A stretch of DNA of 64,000 nt from Hyphomicrobiales bacterium. Lineage in GTDB: Bacteria > Pseudomonadota > Alphaproteobacteria > Rhizobiales > Rhizobiaceae. A program made the translations under genes and the position numbers. Below, one piece after another: positions 1 through 8,184 of this stretch. The notes beneath the pieces were generated by a model that did no database searches, was not told the origin of the DNA, and worked only from the letters and a program-made list of their open reading frames with translations. How positions within the stretch are numbered: the first letter of the stretch is position 1; every line of letters starts with the position of its first letter. Location: contig UCJD01000066.1 of NCBI GenBank assembly GCA_900472605.1, positions 29,403-93,402 of the forward strand, written 5' to 3'.

Positions 1-66
1 TGGCAAACCCAGTCGGTGGACGGCGATGATCGGCCGGATACCGAAGTCGTCAACGACGGCAGATGA
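1..66 (+). CDS. DUF2188-type protein, C-terminal end (cut by window edge)
   Basis: The first 21 codons read in frame from base 1 to a TGA at 64-66. The peptide contains DRPDTEVVND, almost the same as DRPDTEVVDD at the end of the complete DUF2188-type gene at 22151-22411. The start lies outside the window. It is either a second copy of that gene or the end of a duplicated segment. Function is unknown; the complete relative is a small soluble protein of about 86 residues. Confidence 0.6.
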   Translation, partial: WQTQSVDGDDRPDTEVVNDGR

Positions 67-189
67 ACAGGTTGAAGGTCGCCAAATCAATGGCGGCCCA
101 CTGAGGGTCGGGGGGTCGGTGCAGCAATGCCCGAAACGAGCACCCTATCTGAAAGCAGACGGGATGGTTGCCACCCCGCCTGTGAAACC

Positions 190-612
190 TCAGACCCCGA
201 AGGCCACATGCCCCTCGTCGTCAATCGGCCAGGCCGGATTGTGGGCGATCTCCCATGCATGGCCGTCCGGATCGGCGACGTAGCCTCGGTAGCCGCCGTG
301 CACGGGGGCGTCTGCCTTTCGGAGAAGCGTTCCACCCGCCTCGACCAGACGGTCCATAAGCGGCTCGACATCGGCTTCATTCGCCACGTTGTGAGACAGC
401 GAATAGGCAGATGGAGCGGAGCCTGCTTTTCGCGACATATCCTCTTCAAGGGAATTCGCCTTAAATGTGCCGAGAACAAAGCCGTTCATCTGCCAGAAGA
501 TGATTTCTTCATTCTCGAAGACAGTCGTCCATCCGAAACCATGCGAGTAGAACTTCCGGGTGCGAGCCAGGTCCGAGATACCAAGGGTTACTGCTGAGAT
601 TTGCTGTTGCAT
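190..612 (-). CDS. VOC (glyoxalase/bleomycin resistance) family protein
   Basis: A 140-residue protein beginning MQQQISAVTLGISDLARTRK, the usual first strand and helix of a vicinal-oxygen-chelate fold, followed by a second half ending in YVADPDGHAWEIAHNP, which carries the conserved Glu of these enzymes. The longer reading to 639 adds nine residues; I prefer the ATG at 612 because it starts directly at the domain. Members act as metal-dependent lyases, dioxygenases or antibiotic-binding proteins, and the substrate cannot be told from sequence. The first metal-binding His of classical glyoxalase I is not obvious here. It is transcribed away from the ku operon and has no recognisable stress promoter. 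Confidence 0.85.
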   Translation of the reverse strand: MQQQISAVTLGISDLARTRKFYSHGFGWTTVFENEEIIFWQMNGFVLGTFKANSLEEDMSRKAGSAPSAYSLSHNVANEADVEPLMDRLVEAGGTLLRKADAPVHGGYRGYVADPDGHAWEIAHNPAWPIDDEGHVAFGV

Positions 613-836
613 GACCAAAACCTTTATTTCGCAGCACACCGTTGCGCTACGTGCAAGGTCTCGGGCCGCCGACCATGCGACGGAAGGAACCGCATCACTG
701 CGGCGTCGGGCCAGCCTTCCCGGCTTTAACCTGTTTTAGACATTCGCAATGTCTCACAAAAGAGCGGTTGCGACAACCTTCGGGATTGCATTGGCTTGCC
801 TGTTGCCTGGAAAGCTCCTCAGCAAAAAGACCCCTC

Positions 837-862
837 GGAACTAACCCAGGGCATTTTAAGTT
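837..862 (+). promoter_or_regulatory. Weak EcfG-type promoter of ku operon
   Basis: GGAAC at 837-841 is followed after 17 bases by AGTT at 859-862. This fits the -35/-10 pattern of the alphaproteobacterial general stress sigma factor with one mismatch in the -10 (consensus CGTT). It lies 28 bases upstream of the ku ATG at 890, leaving room for the GGAGG ribosome site at about 880. Confidence 0.45.
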
Positions 863-889
863 TTCACCTCGACAGCTTGGAGGAAAGCG

Positions 890-1765
890 ATGACGGCTCA
901 TCGAGCGCAATGGAAAGGCCATCTGAAAATCGGCGAACTCAGCTGCGCAGTGGGTTTGTACACTGCCGCCTCGACCGCTGATCGGATCAGCTTTCACATG
1001 CTGAACTCGAAGACCGGCAATCGATTGAAGCGAGAGTTCATCGACAGCGAAACCGAGGATTTGGTCGAGCGCGACCACCAGGTGAAGGGTTTCGAGACTG
1101 GCAGCGGCGACTATATCATGATCGATCCGGAAGAGGTCGCGGCTGTTGTGCCGGACTCAGACAAAGTGCTGGAGGCAGAAGCGTTCATACCCTGCGGGAG
1201 CGTCGACGACGTCTATTTCGACAAGCCATATTATCTGGTTCCTGTCGACGATGAAGCCAACGATGCATTCAGCTGCATCCGAGATGCTTTGGTGAAAACA
1301 AACGCCATCGCGATAGCCCGGACAGTGTTGTTTCGGAGAATTCGTACCGTGCTGATACGGCCGCACGGCAAAGGACTGATCGCGACGACCCTAAATTTTG
1401 ACTACGAGGTCCGCTCCTCGAAGGACGCCTTTAAAGACGTGCGGAAGGTAAAGGTGGAAGCAGAGATGCTCGATCTCGCCAAGCACATCATCGACACCAA
1501 AAAGGGGGATTTCGATCCCGCACAGACGGACGACCGGTACGAAACCGCCCTCGCCGCCCTCGTGAAGGCGAAAGCCGAAGGCAAGCCGCTGCCGAAACCA
1601 AAGCCGGTGAAGGTGTCGAAGCCAAATGATCTTCTGAAAGCACTTCGGGACAGCGCTGGGATGGACAGCGGTTCGGCCAAAAAGCCGAAGGCCGCGAACG
1701 CCAACAGCGGGAAAAACAAACCTTCCGGCACCAAGTCGAAAACCACCCAAAGGAAAGCAAGTTGA
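890..1765 (+). CDS. ku: Ku DNA end-binding protein (first copy)
   Basis: A 291-residue bacterial Ku. The core fold begins at AQWKGHLKIGELSCAVGLYT, the usual opening of the Ku beta-barrel, and runs to about residue 230. A Lys/Ala/Pro-rich basic tail follows, as in Ku proteins that contact DNA and LigD through the C-terminus. Ku homodimers thread onto broken DNA ends and recruit LigD for non-homologous end joining. A strong GGAGG precedes the ATG. A second ku follows with no gap, so the two products could form hetero- or homodimers. Sinorhizobium is known to carry several ku genes, some in pairs. The weak EcfG-type promoter upstream suggests induction in stress or stationary phase. Confidence 0.95.
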   Translation: MTAHRAQWKGHLKIGELSCAVGLYTAASTADRISFHMLNSKTGNRLKREFIDSETEDLVERDHQVKGFETGSGDYIMIDPEEVAAVVPDSDKVLEAEAFIPCGSVDDVYFDKPYYLVPVDDEANDAFSCIRDALVKTNAIAIARTVLFRRIRTVLIRPHGKGLIATTLNFDYEVRSSKDAFKDVRKVKVEAEMLDLAKHIIDTKKGDFDPAQTDDRYETALAALVKAKAEGKPLPKPKPVKVSKPNDLLKALRDSAGMDSGSAKKPKAANANSGKNKPSGTKSKTTQRKAS

Positions 1766-1767
1766 TC

Positions 1768-2589
1768 ATGGCTCCGCGTCGTCCGTATTGGAGAGGCTAT
1801 CTCAAGCTTTCACTCGTCACCTGCCCTGTCGCTATGGTCCCCGCAACGTCAGAAAGCGCGAAGGTTCGCTTTCACACTTTGAACAAGGATACAGGCAATC
1901 GCGTCGTTTCGCAGTATATCGACAGCGTCACTGGTAAGGCCGTGAAGGACGAAGACGAAGCGAAGGGTTACGAACGCGGCGAAGGCGACTACGTCATTCT
2001 GACAGACGAAGACCTGGAAGCCGTCGAACTGGAGACAGTCAGAACGATCGACATCGAAAAGTTCGTCGACCGCGACAAAATAAAGTGGATCTATCTCGAA
2101 ACCCCATACTACCTGACGGCCAACGAGAAAATCGGCGATGAGGCGTTTGCAGTCATACGAGAGGCCATGATGGCGCAGGACGTTGTTGGCGTCTCGCGCG
2201 TCGTCCTTGGCCGCCGCGAGCGGGCCGTGATCCTGGAGCCACGCGGAGCCGGGATCGTTGTATGGACGCTGCGCTTTGGCGACGAGGTGCGGCCCGAAAC
2301 CGATTACTTTAGCGGTATCGATAAGAAATCGGACGCGGACGGCGTCGCCGCCCTAGAAAAGGTGATCAAAAAGCGGATGAAGGAGTGGTCGCCTGACATG
2401 GCTTCTGACCCAATCCAGGAAAGCCTGCTCAAGCTAATCGCGGCCAAGAAAAAGGCGAGGACGCCAGCGAAGAGGACTGCCACCAAGTCGAAAACGGGCA
2501 AGTCCGAAAAGCCGAACAATGTGGTCGATATCATGGATGCGTTGAAGAAATCAGTTCAGAAAGAGCTGAAATCGCGAAAAGCGGGATAG
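1768..2589 (+). CDS. ku: Ku DNA end-binding protein (second copy)
   Basis: A 273-residue Ku with the typical start MAPRRPYWRGYLKLSLVTCP and a shorter basic Lys-rich tail than its upstream neighbour. The two Ku proteins are clearly diverged paralogues: they share the fold and motifs such as RFHTLN/SFHMLN and KGYERGEGDYV/KGFETGSGDYI. The TTG at 1762 overlaps the upstream TGA and lies at good distance from AAGGA at 1750; the ATG at 1768 gives the family-typical N-terminus, so either start is possible and the genes are translationally coupled. Same NHEJ role as above; the pair may work with LigD encoded at 14.4-17.0 kb. Confidence 0.95.
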   Translation: MAPRRPYWRGYLKLSLVTCPVAMVPATSESAKVRFHTLNKDTGNRVVSQYIDSVTGKAVKDEDEAKGYERGEGDYVILTDEDLEAVELETVRTIDIEKFVDRDKIKWIYLETPYYLTANEKIGDEAFAVIREAMMAQDVVGVSRVVLGRRERAVILEPRGAGIVVWTLRFGDEVRPETDYFSGIDKKSDADGVAALEKVIKKRMKEWSPDMASDPIQESLLKLIAAKKKARTPAKRTATKSKTGKSEKPNNVVDIMDALKKSVQKELKSRKAG

Positions 2590-2765
2590 CGGGATAGCGG
2601 CTGCGACGCTTTTCGGCTTCCGTTTTCGTTGTCAAGGTGCCGCTCCCGTCTCATTTTTAGTGGCCTCCCTACACATTGCCTAGCTCGGGACGCAGCATGG
2701 CACATCCGCAACAAGGAGGCGCCAGTCGTTCAGGTCGTCACCCTCCTAAAGGACTCAGTAACTCG

Positions 2766-2790
2766 GGAACCGTTTAGCGGTGTGCTCGTT
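2766..2790 (+). promoter_or_regulatory. EcfG-type promoter of DUF1206 gene
   Basis: GGAAC at 2766-2770, 16 bases, then CGTT at 2787-2790: an exact match to the general-stress promoter pattern. The start codon at 2815 lies 24 bases downstream. The site supports the ATG at 2815 over the much longer open frame that begins at 2629. Confidence 0.7.
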
Positions 2791-2814
2791 TACCGGCGGC
2801 GGGGAGATCGAAAA

Positions 2815-3627
2815 ATGAACGAACCAAAATTTGAATGGCTTGCTCGGGCAGGCTACAGCGCCAGGGGGATTGTCTTTCTGCTCGTTGCAGGGTTGGCGCT
2901 GTTTTCGAGCTTTGGCGGTGGCAAGACGGACACCAGATCGGCGCTCGACGCAGTGCTTGACCAACCCTTTGGCAAATTATGGCTCGGGCTGATAGGTCTT
3001 GGTTTGTTAGGGTTTGTGGCCTGGCGACTTGCCCAATCAATTGCCAACGCCGATAATCACGACGCAAGCGCAAAAAGTTATCTGATCCGAGCTGCCCTTC
3101 TCGGAAGTGCCGTCACCTATATCGGCTTGGCCATTTACGCTTTCAAAGGCGCGGTAGGAGTTGGATCAGTAGACGGTGGTGGCGAAAAGGATCTAGCCGA
3201 GTGGGCAATGTCGCAACCATTTGGTAGGTATCTGGCCGGTGTCATCGGAGCTGGATTTGTGGTGGGCGGCATAGCGACCGCATTCAAGGGAATCTCTCGA
3301 AAGTTCGAAAGGTACCTGAAGCTTGGTCAGAGCCGACCGCTCATTCTGGTTTGTGTCTACGGCCTGGTTTCGCGCGGTATCGTCTTCGTGATCGTCGGGG
3401 TTTTCTTCTGCTACGCAGCATTCAGCGTTGACCCTAATCAAGCTGGGAGCATGAGTGATGCACTGACTTTCGTGAGGCAGCTTCCGCTTGGCAGGGTATT
3501 GTATCTTGCGGTTGCAATAGGCCTTGCCGCTTTTGGGATCTACAATCTTGTCGAAGCGCGATATCGAACCGTATCCACACCGAGCTTTTCCAAGGTGAAA
3601 TCCGAACTGCCGTTACCTCACAGGTAA
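2815..3627 (+). CDS. DUF1206 family inner-membrane protein
   Basis: A 270-residue membrane protein with about six hydrophobic segments arranged as three repeats of a two-helix unit. Each repeat opens with an ARAGYSARGIVFLLVAG-like motif (residues about 10-27, 95-115 and 180-200), the hallmark of DUF1206. No activity is known for the family. The open frame extends upstream to 2629, but the stress promoter at 2766-2790 and the GGGGAG at 2801-2806 point to the ATG at 2815. It leads a group of membrane-protein genes (3646, 3797, 4676) that may form one transcript. Membrane location is inferred from hydrophobicity. Confidence 0.85.
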   Translation: MNEPKFEWLARAGYSARGIVFLLVAGLALFSSFGGGKTDTRSALDAVLDQPFGKLWLGLIGLGLLGFVAWRLAQSIANADNHDASAKSYLIRAALLGSAVTYIGLAIYAFKGAVGVGSVDGGGEKDLAEWAMSQPFGRYLAGVIGAGFVVGGIATAFKGISRKFERYLKLGQSRPLILVCVYGLVSRGIVFVIVGVFFCYAAFSVDPNQAGSMSDALTFVRQLPLGRVLYLAVAIGLAAFGIYNLVEARYRTVSTPSFSKVKSELPLPHR

Positions 3628-3645
3628 CAAGCCTTGAGGGAAACC

Positions 3646-3783
3646 ATGTCAACGTTGATGTCCATGACTGCTTTGCTGTCGGCGGCGTTGGTGCTTATTC
3701 ACCCGACACGCGCTTCCGCGGCCGGGGCATGCGCCTTGAATGCCGCCGCGTCAGTCTACGGATGGTGGGAATTCCTGGTGTAG
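3646..3783 (+). CDS. Small protein with signal-peptide-like N-terminus
   Basis: A 45-residue reading frame preceded by GAGGG at 3636. The first 25 or so residues are hydrophobic and Ala-rich and end at RASAAG, which resembles a signal-peptidase site, leaving a mature peptide of about 20 residues ending GWWEFLV. It sits between two membrane genes in the same direction, and its stop overlaps the Shine-Dalgarno of the next gene, which supports co-translation. No family recognised. It could be a small secreted or membrane peptide, or only a leader that couples translation. Confidence 0.5.
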   Translation: MSTLMSMTALLSAALVLIHPTRASAAGACALNAAASVYGWWEFLV

Positions 3784-3796
3784 GAGGACAAGAACT

Positions 3797-4669
3797 TTGG
3801 CCATCGCGAATGCCCGTGACGATTTTGATAGCAGCAAGTTCTTTGCCGGGATCGCACGCGGCGTAGCAGGAGCGTTGCTATTTGCGCTGCCCATGTTGAT
3901 GACGATGGAAATGTGGGAACTCGGCTTCTACATGGATCGAAACCGCCTTCTCCTGCTCCTGATTATTAATATCCCCTTGTTGATCATACTTTCCGATAAG
4001 GTTGGCTTCGAGGAGACCTCGACTTGGCGACAGGCAATTCGCGACGCGAGCATCGCTTACGCGCTCGGGGTTGTGGCCAGCGGACTGATACTTGTTGCGA
4101 TGGGTGTGGTGAAAACGGGTCAATCAACACACGAAATTATCGGCATGATCGCGGTTCAGGCAGTCCCCGCCAGCATCGGCGCGATGCTGGGTCGTAGCCA
4201 GCTTGGGGGGCAGTCAGATGATGGTAATGGCGACGACGAGGATAGAGACAGTGCTGATCCTGTCCATGAACGCGAAACAAGCTACGCGGGTGAGCTTTTT
4301 CTTATGGCGGTTGGCGCCCTCTTTCTGAACCTCAACGTCGCACCGACAGAGGAGATGATCCTCCTCTCCTACAAGATGACGCCGTGGCACGCCCTGGTTA
4401 TCATCGCCGCGTCACTGGCATTGATGCATGGGTTTGTGTACGCGCTTTCGTTCAGAGGCAGCCATGACCTCGCCGAGGGTACACCAAGCTGGCATGCTTT
4501 CGTTCGCTTTACCCTCCCCGGCTATGTGATCGCGGGTTTGATCAGCGCCTATTGCCTTTGGACGTTTCACAGAACCGATGACGTCGGATCCACTCAAATT
4601 CTCATGGCTGTGGTCATTTTGAGCTTTCCCGGCGCCATCGGCGCAGCGGCCGCGCGACTGATTTTGTGA
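3797..4669 (+). CDS. TIGR02587 family integral membrane protein
   Basis: A 290-residue protein with about eight hydrophobic segments (for example ARGVAGALLFALPMLMTMEM near the start and a C-terminal VVILSFPGAIGAAAARLIL). It matches my recollection of TIGR02587, a family of unknown function found next to TIGR02588, which is the next gene here. The start is best placed at the TTG at 3797 because a perfect AGGAGG lies at 3782-3787, nine bases upstream; no ATG is equally well placed. A hydrophilic acidic loop (about residues 135-165) separates the two halves. Confidence 0.75.
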   Translation: MAIANARDDFDSSKFFAGIARGVAGALLFALPMLMTMEMWELGFYMDRNRLLLLLIINIPLLIILSDKVGFEETSTWRQAIRDASIAYALGVVASGLILVAMGVVKTGQSTHEIIGMIAVQAVPASIGAMLGRSQLGGQSDDGNGDDEDRDSADPVHERETSYAGELFLMAVGALFLNLNVAPTEEMILLSYKMTPWHALVIIAASLALMHGFVYALSFRGSHDLAEGTPSWHAFVRFTLPGYVIAGLISAYCLWTFHRTDDVGSTQILMAVVILSFPGAIGAAAARLIL

Positions 4670-4675
4670 GGCACC

Positions 4676-5086
4676 ATGACCAAAATCTCTGACGACAAGA
4701 ATATCGAAGCGAGCGAGCCGCATTGGATCGAGTGGGCCACGGGCGCGGTTTCTGCGCTTATCGTTTTTGCCGTAATCGTTTGGATCGGAAAAGACGCGAT
4801 AGCGGACCGAGACGCGACACCCAATCTTAAAGGGGTAGTTCTCAAGACGGAAAAGCGCAGCGATGGCGTTCAGGTTCTCTTTGAAATCCTTAATGAGTCC
4901 AGCGCGACCGCGTCCCAAGTCAATGTCGAAGGTGAAATTTCGGACGGAGAGACCGTTCTAGAACGTACAGAGACGGTTTTGGATTACGTCCCCGGCCATT
5001 CGAAAGCCAGAGGCGGTATGATCTTCCGGCAAGATCCAACCGGCAAGACGATCACTGTGCGAGCGGATGGGTTCGCTGAACCCTGA
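4676..5086 (+). CDS. TIGR02588 family protein
   Basis: A 136-residue protein with one N-terminal membrane helix (WATGAVSALIVFAVIVWIG, about residues 20-38) and a C-terminal beta-rich domain predicted to face the periplasm. The domain has a fibronectin- or CARDB-like look (VLFEILNESSATASQVNVEG). It follows the TIGR02587 gene by six bases and is its usual partner, so the two probably form a complex. No function is known for either. Confidence 0.75.
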   Translation: MTKISDDKNIEASEPHWIEWATGAVSALIVFAVIVWIGKDAIADRDATPNLKGVVLKTEKRSDGVQVLFEILNESSATASQVNVEGEISDGETVLERTETVLDYVPGHSKARGGMIFRQDPTGKTITVRADGFAEP

Positions 5087-5138
5087 CCGTTACGACGAAG
5101 TTGGTCGATGCGAGCCTTGGAATTTGGGGCACGGTGGT

Positions 5139-5163
5139 GGAACCAACTCTTAAGAAGAACATT
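5139..5163 (+). promoter_or_regulatory. Possible EcfG-type promoter
   Basis: GGAAC at 5139-5143, 16 bases, then CATT at 5160-5163 (consensus CGTT). It lies 26 bases before the ATG at 5190 and could drive that small gene and the amylase after it. One mismatch in the -10 lowers confidence. Confidence 0.45.
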
Positions 5164-5189
5164 TCCCTCGCGCAATTTCGAGGGGTTTC

Positions 5190-5378
5190 ATGAGCACTCA
5201 TTTCCAAAGCGACTTCAACAAGGCCGAAAGGCTTCGTGAAGTTTACTGCGTCGAAGATTTCGCCGACCGGCACGGTCTAGACGAAAAACAACGACGTGAC
5301 CTTTTAAAACTGTTCGGTCAGTTCGCCACGCTGCAAGAGTTGCTAACAAACAGTCGCATCCCGCGAGAACACAGATAG
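5190..5378 (+). CDS. Small hypothetical protein (62 aa)
   Basis: A 62-residue soluble, helical and charged protein. GAGGGG lies nine bases before the ATG. The middle (VEDFADRHGLDEKQRRDLLK) looks like a helix-turn-helix-sized fold, but no family is recognised. A stress-type promoter is nearby and the amylase gene follows 86 bases downstream, so the two may be co-transcribed. Confidence 0.6.
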   Translation: MSTHFQSDFNKAERLREVYCVEDFADRHGLDEKQRRDLLKLFGQFATLQELLTNSRIPREHR

Positions 5379-5464
5379 GTGCTTTTCAGCGTGAGCGTCT
5401 GCTCGCCTAAATTCACCGGCGCGTTTGTCGTCCCGCAGAAATCTCTAGCATCTCCGAGAACCAC

Positions 5465-6958
5465 ATGAACAATCGCACGCTGCTTCAATTTTTCCACTGG
5501 TATTCGCCAGCTGAAGGTCATGTTTGGGGAGAGGTCAGCAAAAAAGCTGAAGATCTTGCACGGATCGGCATCACCGACGTTTGGCTCCCGCCCGCGTATA
5601 AAGGGGCCTCGGGGGCTGCCTCGGTTGGGTATGACATCTATGATCTCTTCGATCTTGGGGAGTTTGACCAAAAAGGAAGCGTGGCCACCAAGTACGGTCA
5701 CAGGACCGCCTTCGAACACGCCTGCAGGAGCCTTACCGACCATGGAATCCGGCCGATTCATGACGTCGTGCTAAACCACAAAATGGGAGCGGACGAAAAG
5801 GAAAGCGTGGTTGTCAGACGGGTGAATTCAGAAGACCGGACACAGATCGAAGAAGACGACGTCACCGCTCTCGCTTACACGCGGTTCACTTTCCCGGGCA
5901 GGCACGGGAAATACTCCGAGTTCATATGGGACAAGCAGTGCTTCAGTGGAGTTGACGTGATTGAACAGCCTGATGAGACGGGCGTGTTCCGGCTCATGAA
6001 CGAGTATGGCGAAGGTCAGTGGAACGACGAAGTCGATGATGAGTTGGGCAATTTCGACTACCTGATGGGAGCGGATGTCGAGTTTCGCAACAAGGCTGTG
6101 TATGAAGAGCTTAAATACTGGGGACGTTGGTTTTCCGAGCAGGTGCCGGTTGGCGGCTTCCGCCTTGATGCAGCCAAACATATCCCAGCCTGGTTCTTCA
6201 AGGATTGGGTTGGCCATATGCGCGACACGATCAGCACCGATCTATTTGTCGTCGCCGAGTATTGGCATCCCGATATGGCAACGCTCGCCAATTATCTGGA
6301 ACTCGTCGACAAACAGCTGATGCTTTTCGACGTTGCGCTACATCACCGTTTCCATGATGCCTCCAAGGCAGGTGGAAACTTCGACATGCGCACTATCTTC
6401 GATGGATCGCTCGTTTCGTCCATTCCAGATCACGCCGTGACCCTGGTCGACAACCACGACACGCAGCCGCTGCAGTCGCTCGAAGCGACAGTCGAGCCGT
6501 GGTTCAAGCCCCTCGCATATGCGTTGATCCTTCTTCGCGAACAGGGAACGCCTTGCGTCTTCTACCCGGATTTGTACGGCGCGGAATACAGCGACAAAGG
6601 CGAGGACGGGAGCCAGCAGAAAGTCGAAATGCCAGCCATCGGCTGCTTGCCCAAGTTGATCGAAGCACGTCAGCGGTTCGCGAATGGACCACAGATCGAT
6701 CAATTCGAAGACACAAATTTGATCGGGTTCACGCGCCAGGGAACCGAGAGCGAGCCCGGTTGCGTCGTCGTTATGTCCAACGGCGAAGCAGGTCATTTAT
6801 CGGTTGATCTCGGCTCGAACCATTCCAACGCCGTGTTTATCGACTTCTTGGCGCACTACGAGGGTGAAATCGCCACCGACGGTCATGGTCGGGCAGACTT
6901 CGCAACAAATGGAGGCAGCGTCAGCGTCTGGGTGCGGCGTGATTGCCTTTCAGCGTGA
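5465..6958 (+). CDS. Alpha-amylase, GH13 (cytoplasmic type)
   Basis: A 497-residue glycoside hydrolase of family 13, subfamily-5-like, matching the usual length of cytoplasmic AmyA-type enzymes. It has no signal peptide and starts at the barrel (LLQFFHWYSPAEGHVW). Catalytic residues are visible: nucleophile Asp in GGFRLDAAKH (residue about 235), acid/base Glu in VVAEYWHPD (about 265) and the transition-state Asp in LVDNHDTQ (about 332). It is expected to hydrolyse alpha-1,4 glucan inside the cell, perhaps turning over glycogen or maltodextrins under stress. A C-terminal beta domain is present. The gene is preceded by the 62-residue gene and followed by a stress-type gene. Confidence 0.92.
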   Translation: MNNRTLLQFFHWYSPAEGHVWGEVSKKAEDLARIGITDVWLPPAYKGASGAASVGYDIYDLFDLGEFDQKGSVATKYGHRTAFEHACRSLTDHGIRPIHDVVLNHKMGADEKESVVVRRVNSEDRTQIEEDDVTALAYTRFTFPGRHGKYSEFIWDKQCFSGVDVIEQPDETGVFRLMNEYGEGQWNDEVDDELGNFDYLMGADVEFRNKAVYEELKYWGRWFSEQVPVGGFRLDAAKHIPAWFFKDWVGHMRDTISTDLFVVAEYWHPDMATLANYLELVDKQLMLFDVALHHRFHDASKAGGNFDMRTIFDGSLVSSIPDHAVTLVDNHDTQPLQSLEATVEPWFKPLAYALILLREQGTPCVFYPDLYGAEYSDKGEDGSQQKVEMPAIGCLPKLIEARQRFANGPQIDQFEDTNLIGFTRQGTESEPGCVVVMSNGEAGHLSVDLGSNHSNAVFIDFLAHYEGEIATDGHGRADFATNGGSVSVWVRRDCLSA

Positions 6959-6974
6959 CGGTGGCGGCTACATT

Positions 6975-6999
6975 GGAACTGAAATCGCAATTGAATGTT
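6975..6999 (+). promoter_or_regulatory. EcfG-type promoter of the DUF883-like gene
   Basis: GGAAC at 6975-6979, 16 bases, TGTT at 6996-6999. It has one mismatch from CGTT and keeps the invariant GTT. The ATG at 7022 lies 22 bases downstream, with AGGAGG between. Confidence 0.6.
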
Positions 7000-7021
7000 C
7001 TCACCCATACAGGAGGACAAT

Positions 7022-7468
7022 ATGACAGGTCCAAAGCAATCGCCCGCGGTCCAGTCCTTTAACGCAGAGAAGGCCCGGCAGCGCTCTACCGACCCAGACG
7101 GTCTTGATAAGGGCCTCGAAGACACCTTCCCTGCTTCCGATCCCGTATCGGCAACCCAGACTTCCATCGCTAGCTCCATTGATGCCGAAAGCGCGGAAGA
7201 ACGTTTGGAGTATCCGCTTGTCGAGGAAGCTCTGAAGTCTACCGGAGAGCTAAGCGGCGCTACACGTCAAGGCCGTGTTCACTCCCTCCGCCGAGACGCA
7301 TCCCGTCTGTCGGACCAAGCTTCCGAAGTCGCCAGCGGTGCCGTCGCGGCTGAGAAGGCTGAAGCCAAATCAGTTATCCAGAGCGTCCAAGACCTCGTCA
7401 GGGAACGGCCGCTCGCTGCGGTCGGTATCGTTGCGGCGGTCGCCTGGATCTGGGGAGCGACTCGATAG
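7022..7468 (+). CDS. ElaB/YqjD-like (DUF883) membrane-anchored stress protein
   Basis: A 148-residue protein with an acidic disordered N-terminal half (DTFPASDPVSATQTS), a long helical middle (SLRRDASRLSDQASEVASGA) and a single C-terminal membrane anchor (ERPLAAVGIVAAVAWIWGA). This layout matches the ElaB/YgaM/YqjD family of tail-anchored proteins; in E. coli YqjD binds ribosomes at the membrane in stationary phase. The N-terminal PASDP motif is common in rhizobial stress proteins. Start chosen by AGGAGG at 7011-7016. The stress promoter directly upstream supports general stress control. Confidence 0.75.
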   Translation: MTGPKQSPAVQSFNAEKARQRSTDPDGLDKGLEDTFPASDPVSATQTSIASSIDAESAEERLEYPLVEEALKSTGELSGATRQGRVHSLRRDASRLSDQASEVASGAVAAEKAEAKSVIQSVQDLVRERPLAAVGIVAAVAWIWGATR

Positions 7469-7530
7469 CGGTCGGGGCGGCAGTTCAAGATCTGTGGCGC
7501 TATCCGGTTTGTTCGCTTCGTGGCGAGCGC

Positions 7531-8181
7531 GTGAACGCATTGACCATCACAGTCGGCGGCGTTCTTGGAGATCGCGGGCATCTCCTCGTCGACCTGGTCT
7601 CGGGAGAGATAGCTGCACCGGAAAAAATGCCTCGCTGGCGTCCTGCACTGGAGCTTGATGCTCGCATCTCCGACAGTGAAGTCGTAGTCTCGTCGAAGGA
7701 ATGGGCCATCGGGGTCGATGATTGCAAGCTGGACGCCGCGCTATCTGCGCATTTGGGTTTTCGCTGTGGAATACGGCGAGTTGGGAGCATTCTCCCCACG
7801 AACGAGGGCGGAGTCACCCTTTACCCTCGCTATGAGGCCAGCCCTCTCCATTTGCTTTCAACCAGATCGCTTTCGGACATGTCCGACTTCCTGCCACAGT
7901 CAGTCGTGAACGTTCAACGATTCCGCCCGAATATTGTCGTGAACACAAACGAGGACGAAAACAACTGGATCGGCAGGCAAATCGTCATCGGTGAGTATCG
8001 TGGCAGGGTCACGGAGAAAACCAAACGCTGCCGTATGACTATGATCGCGCAGCCGGACCTACCCGAAGCCCCTGAAATCCTCCGCACGATTGTCAGGAGC
8101 CGCCAGCGGTGTCTAGGAGTGTATGCCGACGTGGGTTCTGATGGCGTCATTTCCATCGGAGACAGCATCTCGGTGGAATGA
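7531..8181 (+). CDS. MOSC domain-containing protein
   Basis: A 216-residue protein with a MOSC N-terminal beta barrel followed by the MOSC core. The core contains RFRPNIVV and the conserved Cys in TKRCRMTMIAQ, the residue used in sulfur or molybdenum-cofactor chemistry. The first usable start is the GTG at 7531, yet the same frame continues upstream with QDLWRYPVCSLRGERV, a typical MOSC beginning, back to about 7483. No ATG, GTG or TTG exists in that stretch, so either a rare start is used or the true start has been lost. It follows the DUF883-like gene closely and is probably co-transcribed. Confidence 0.8.
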   Translation: MNALTITVGGVLGDRGHLLVDLVSGEIAAPEKMPRWRPALELDARISDSEVVVSSKEWAIGVDDCKLDAALSAHLGFRCGIRRVGSILPTNEGGVTLYPRYEASPLHLLSTRSLSDMSDFLPQSVVNVQRFRPNIVVNTNEDENNWIGRQIVIGEYRGRVTEKTKRCRMTMIAQPDLPEAPEILRTIVRSRQRCLGVYADVGSDGVISIGDSISVE

Positions 8182-8184
8182 GCG

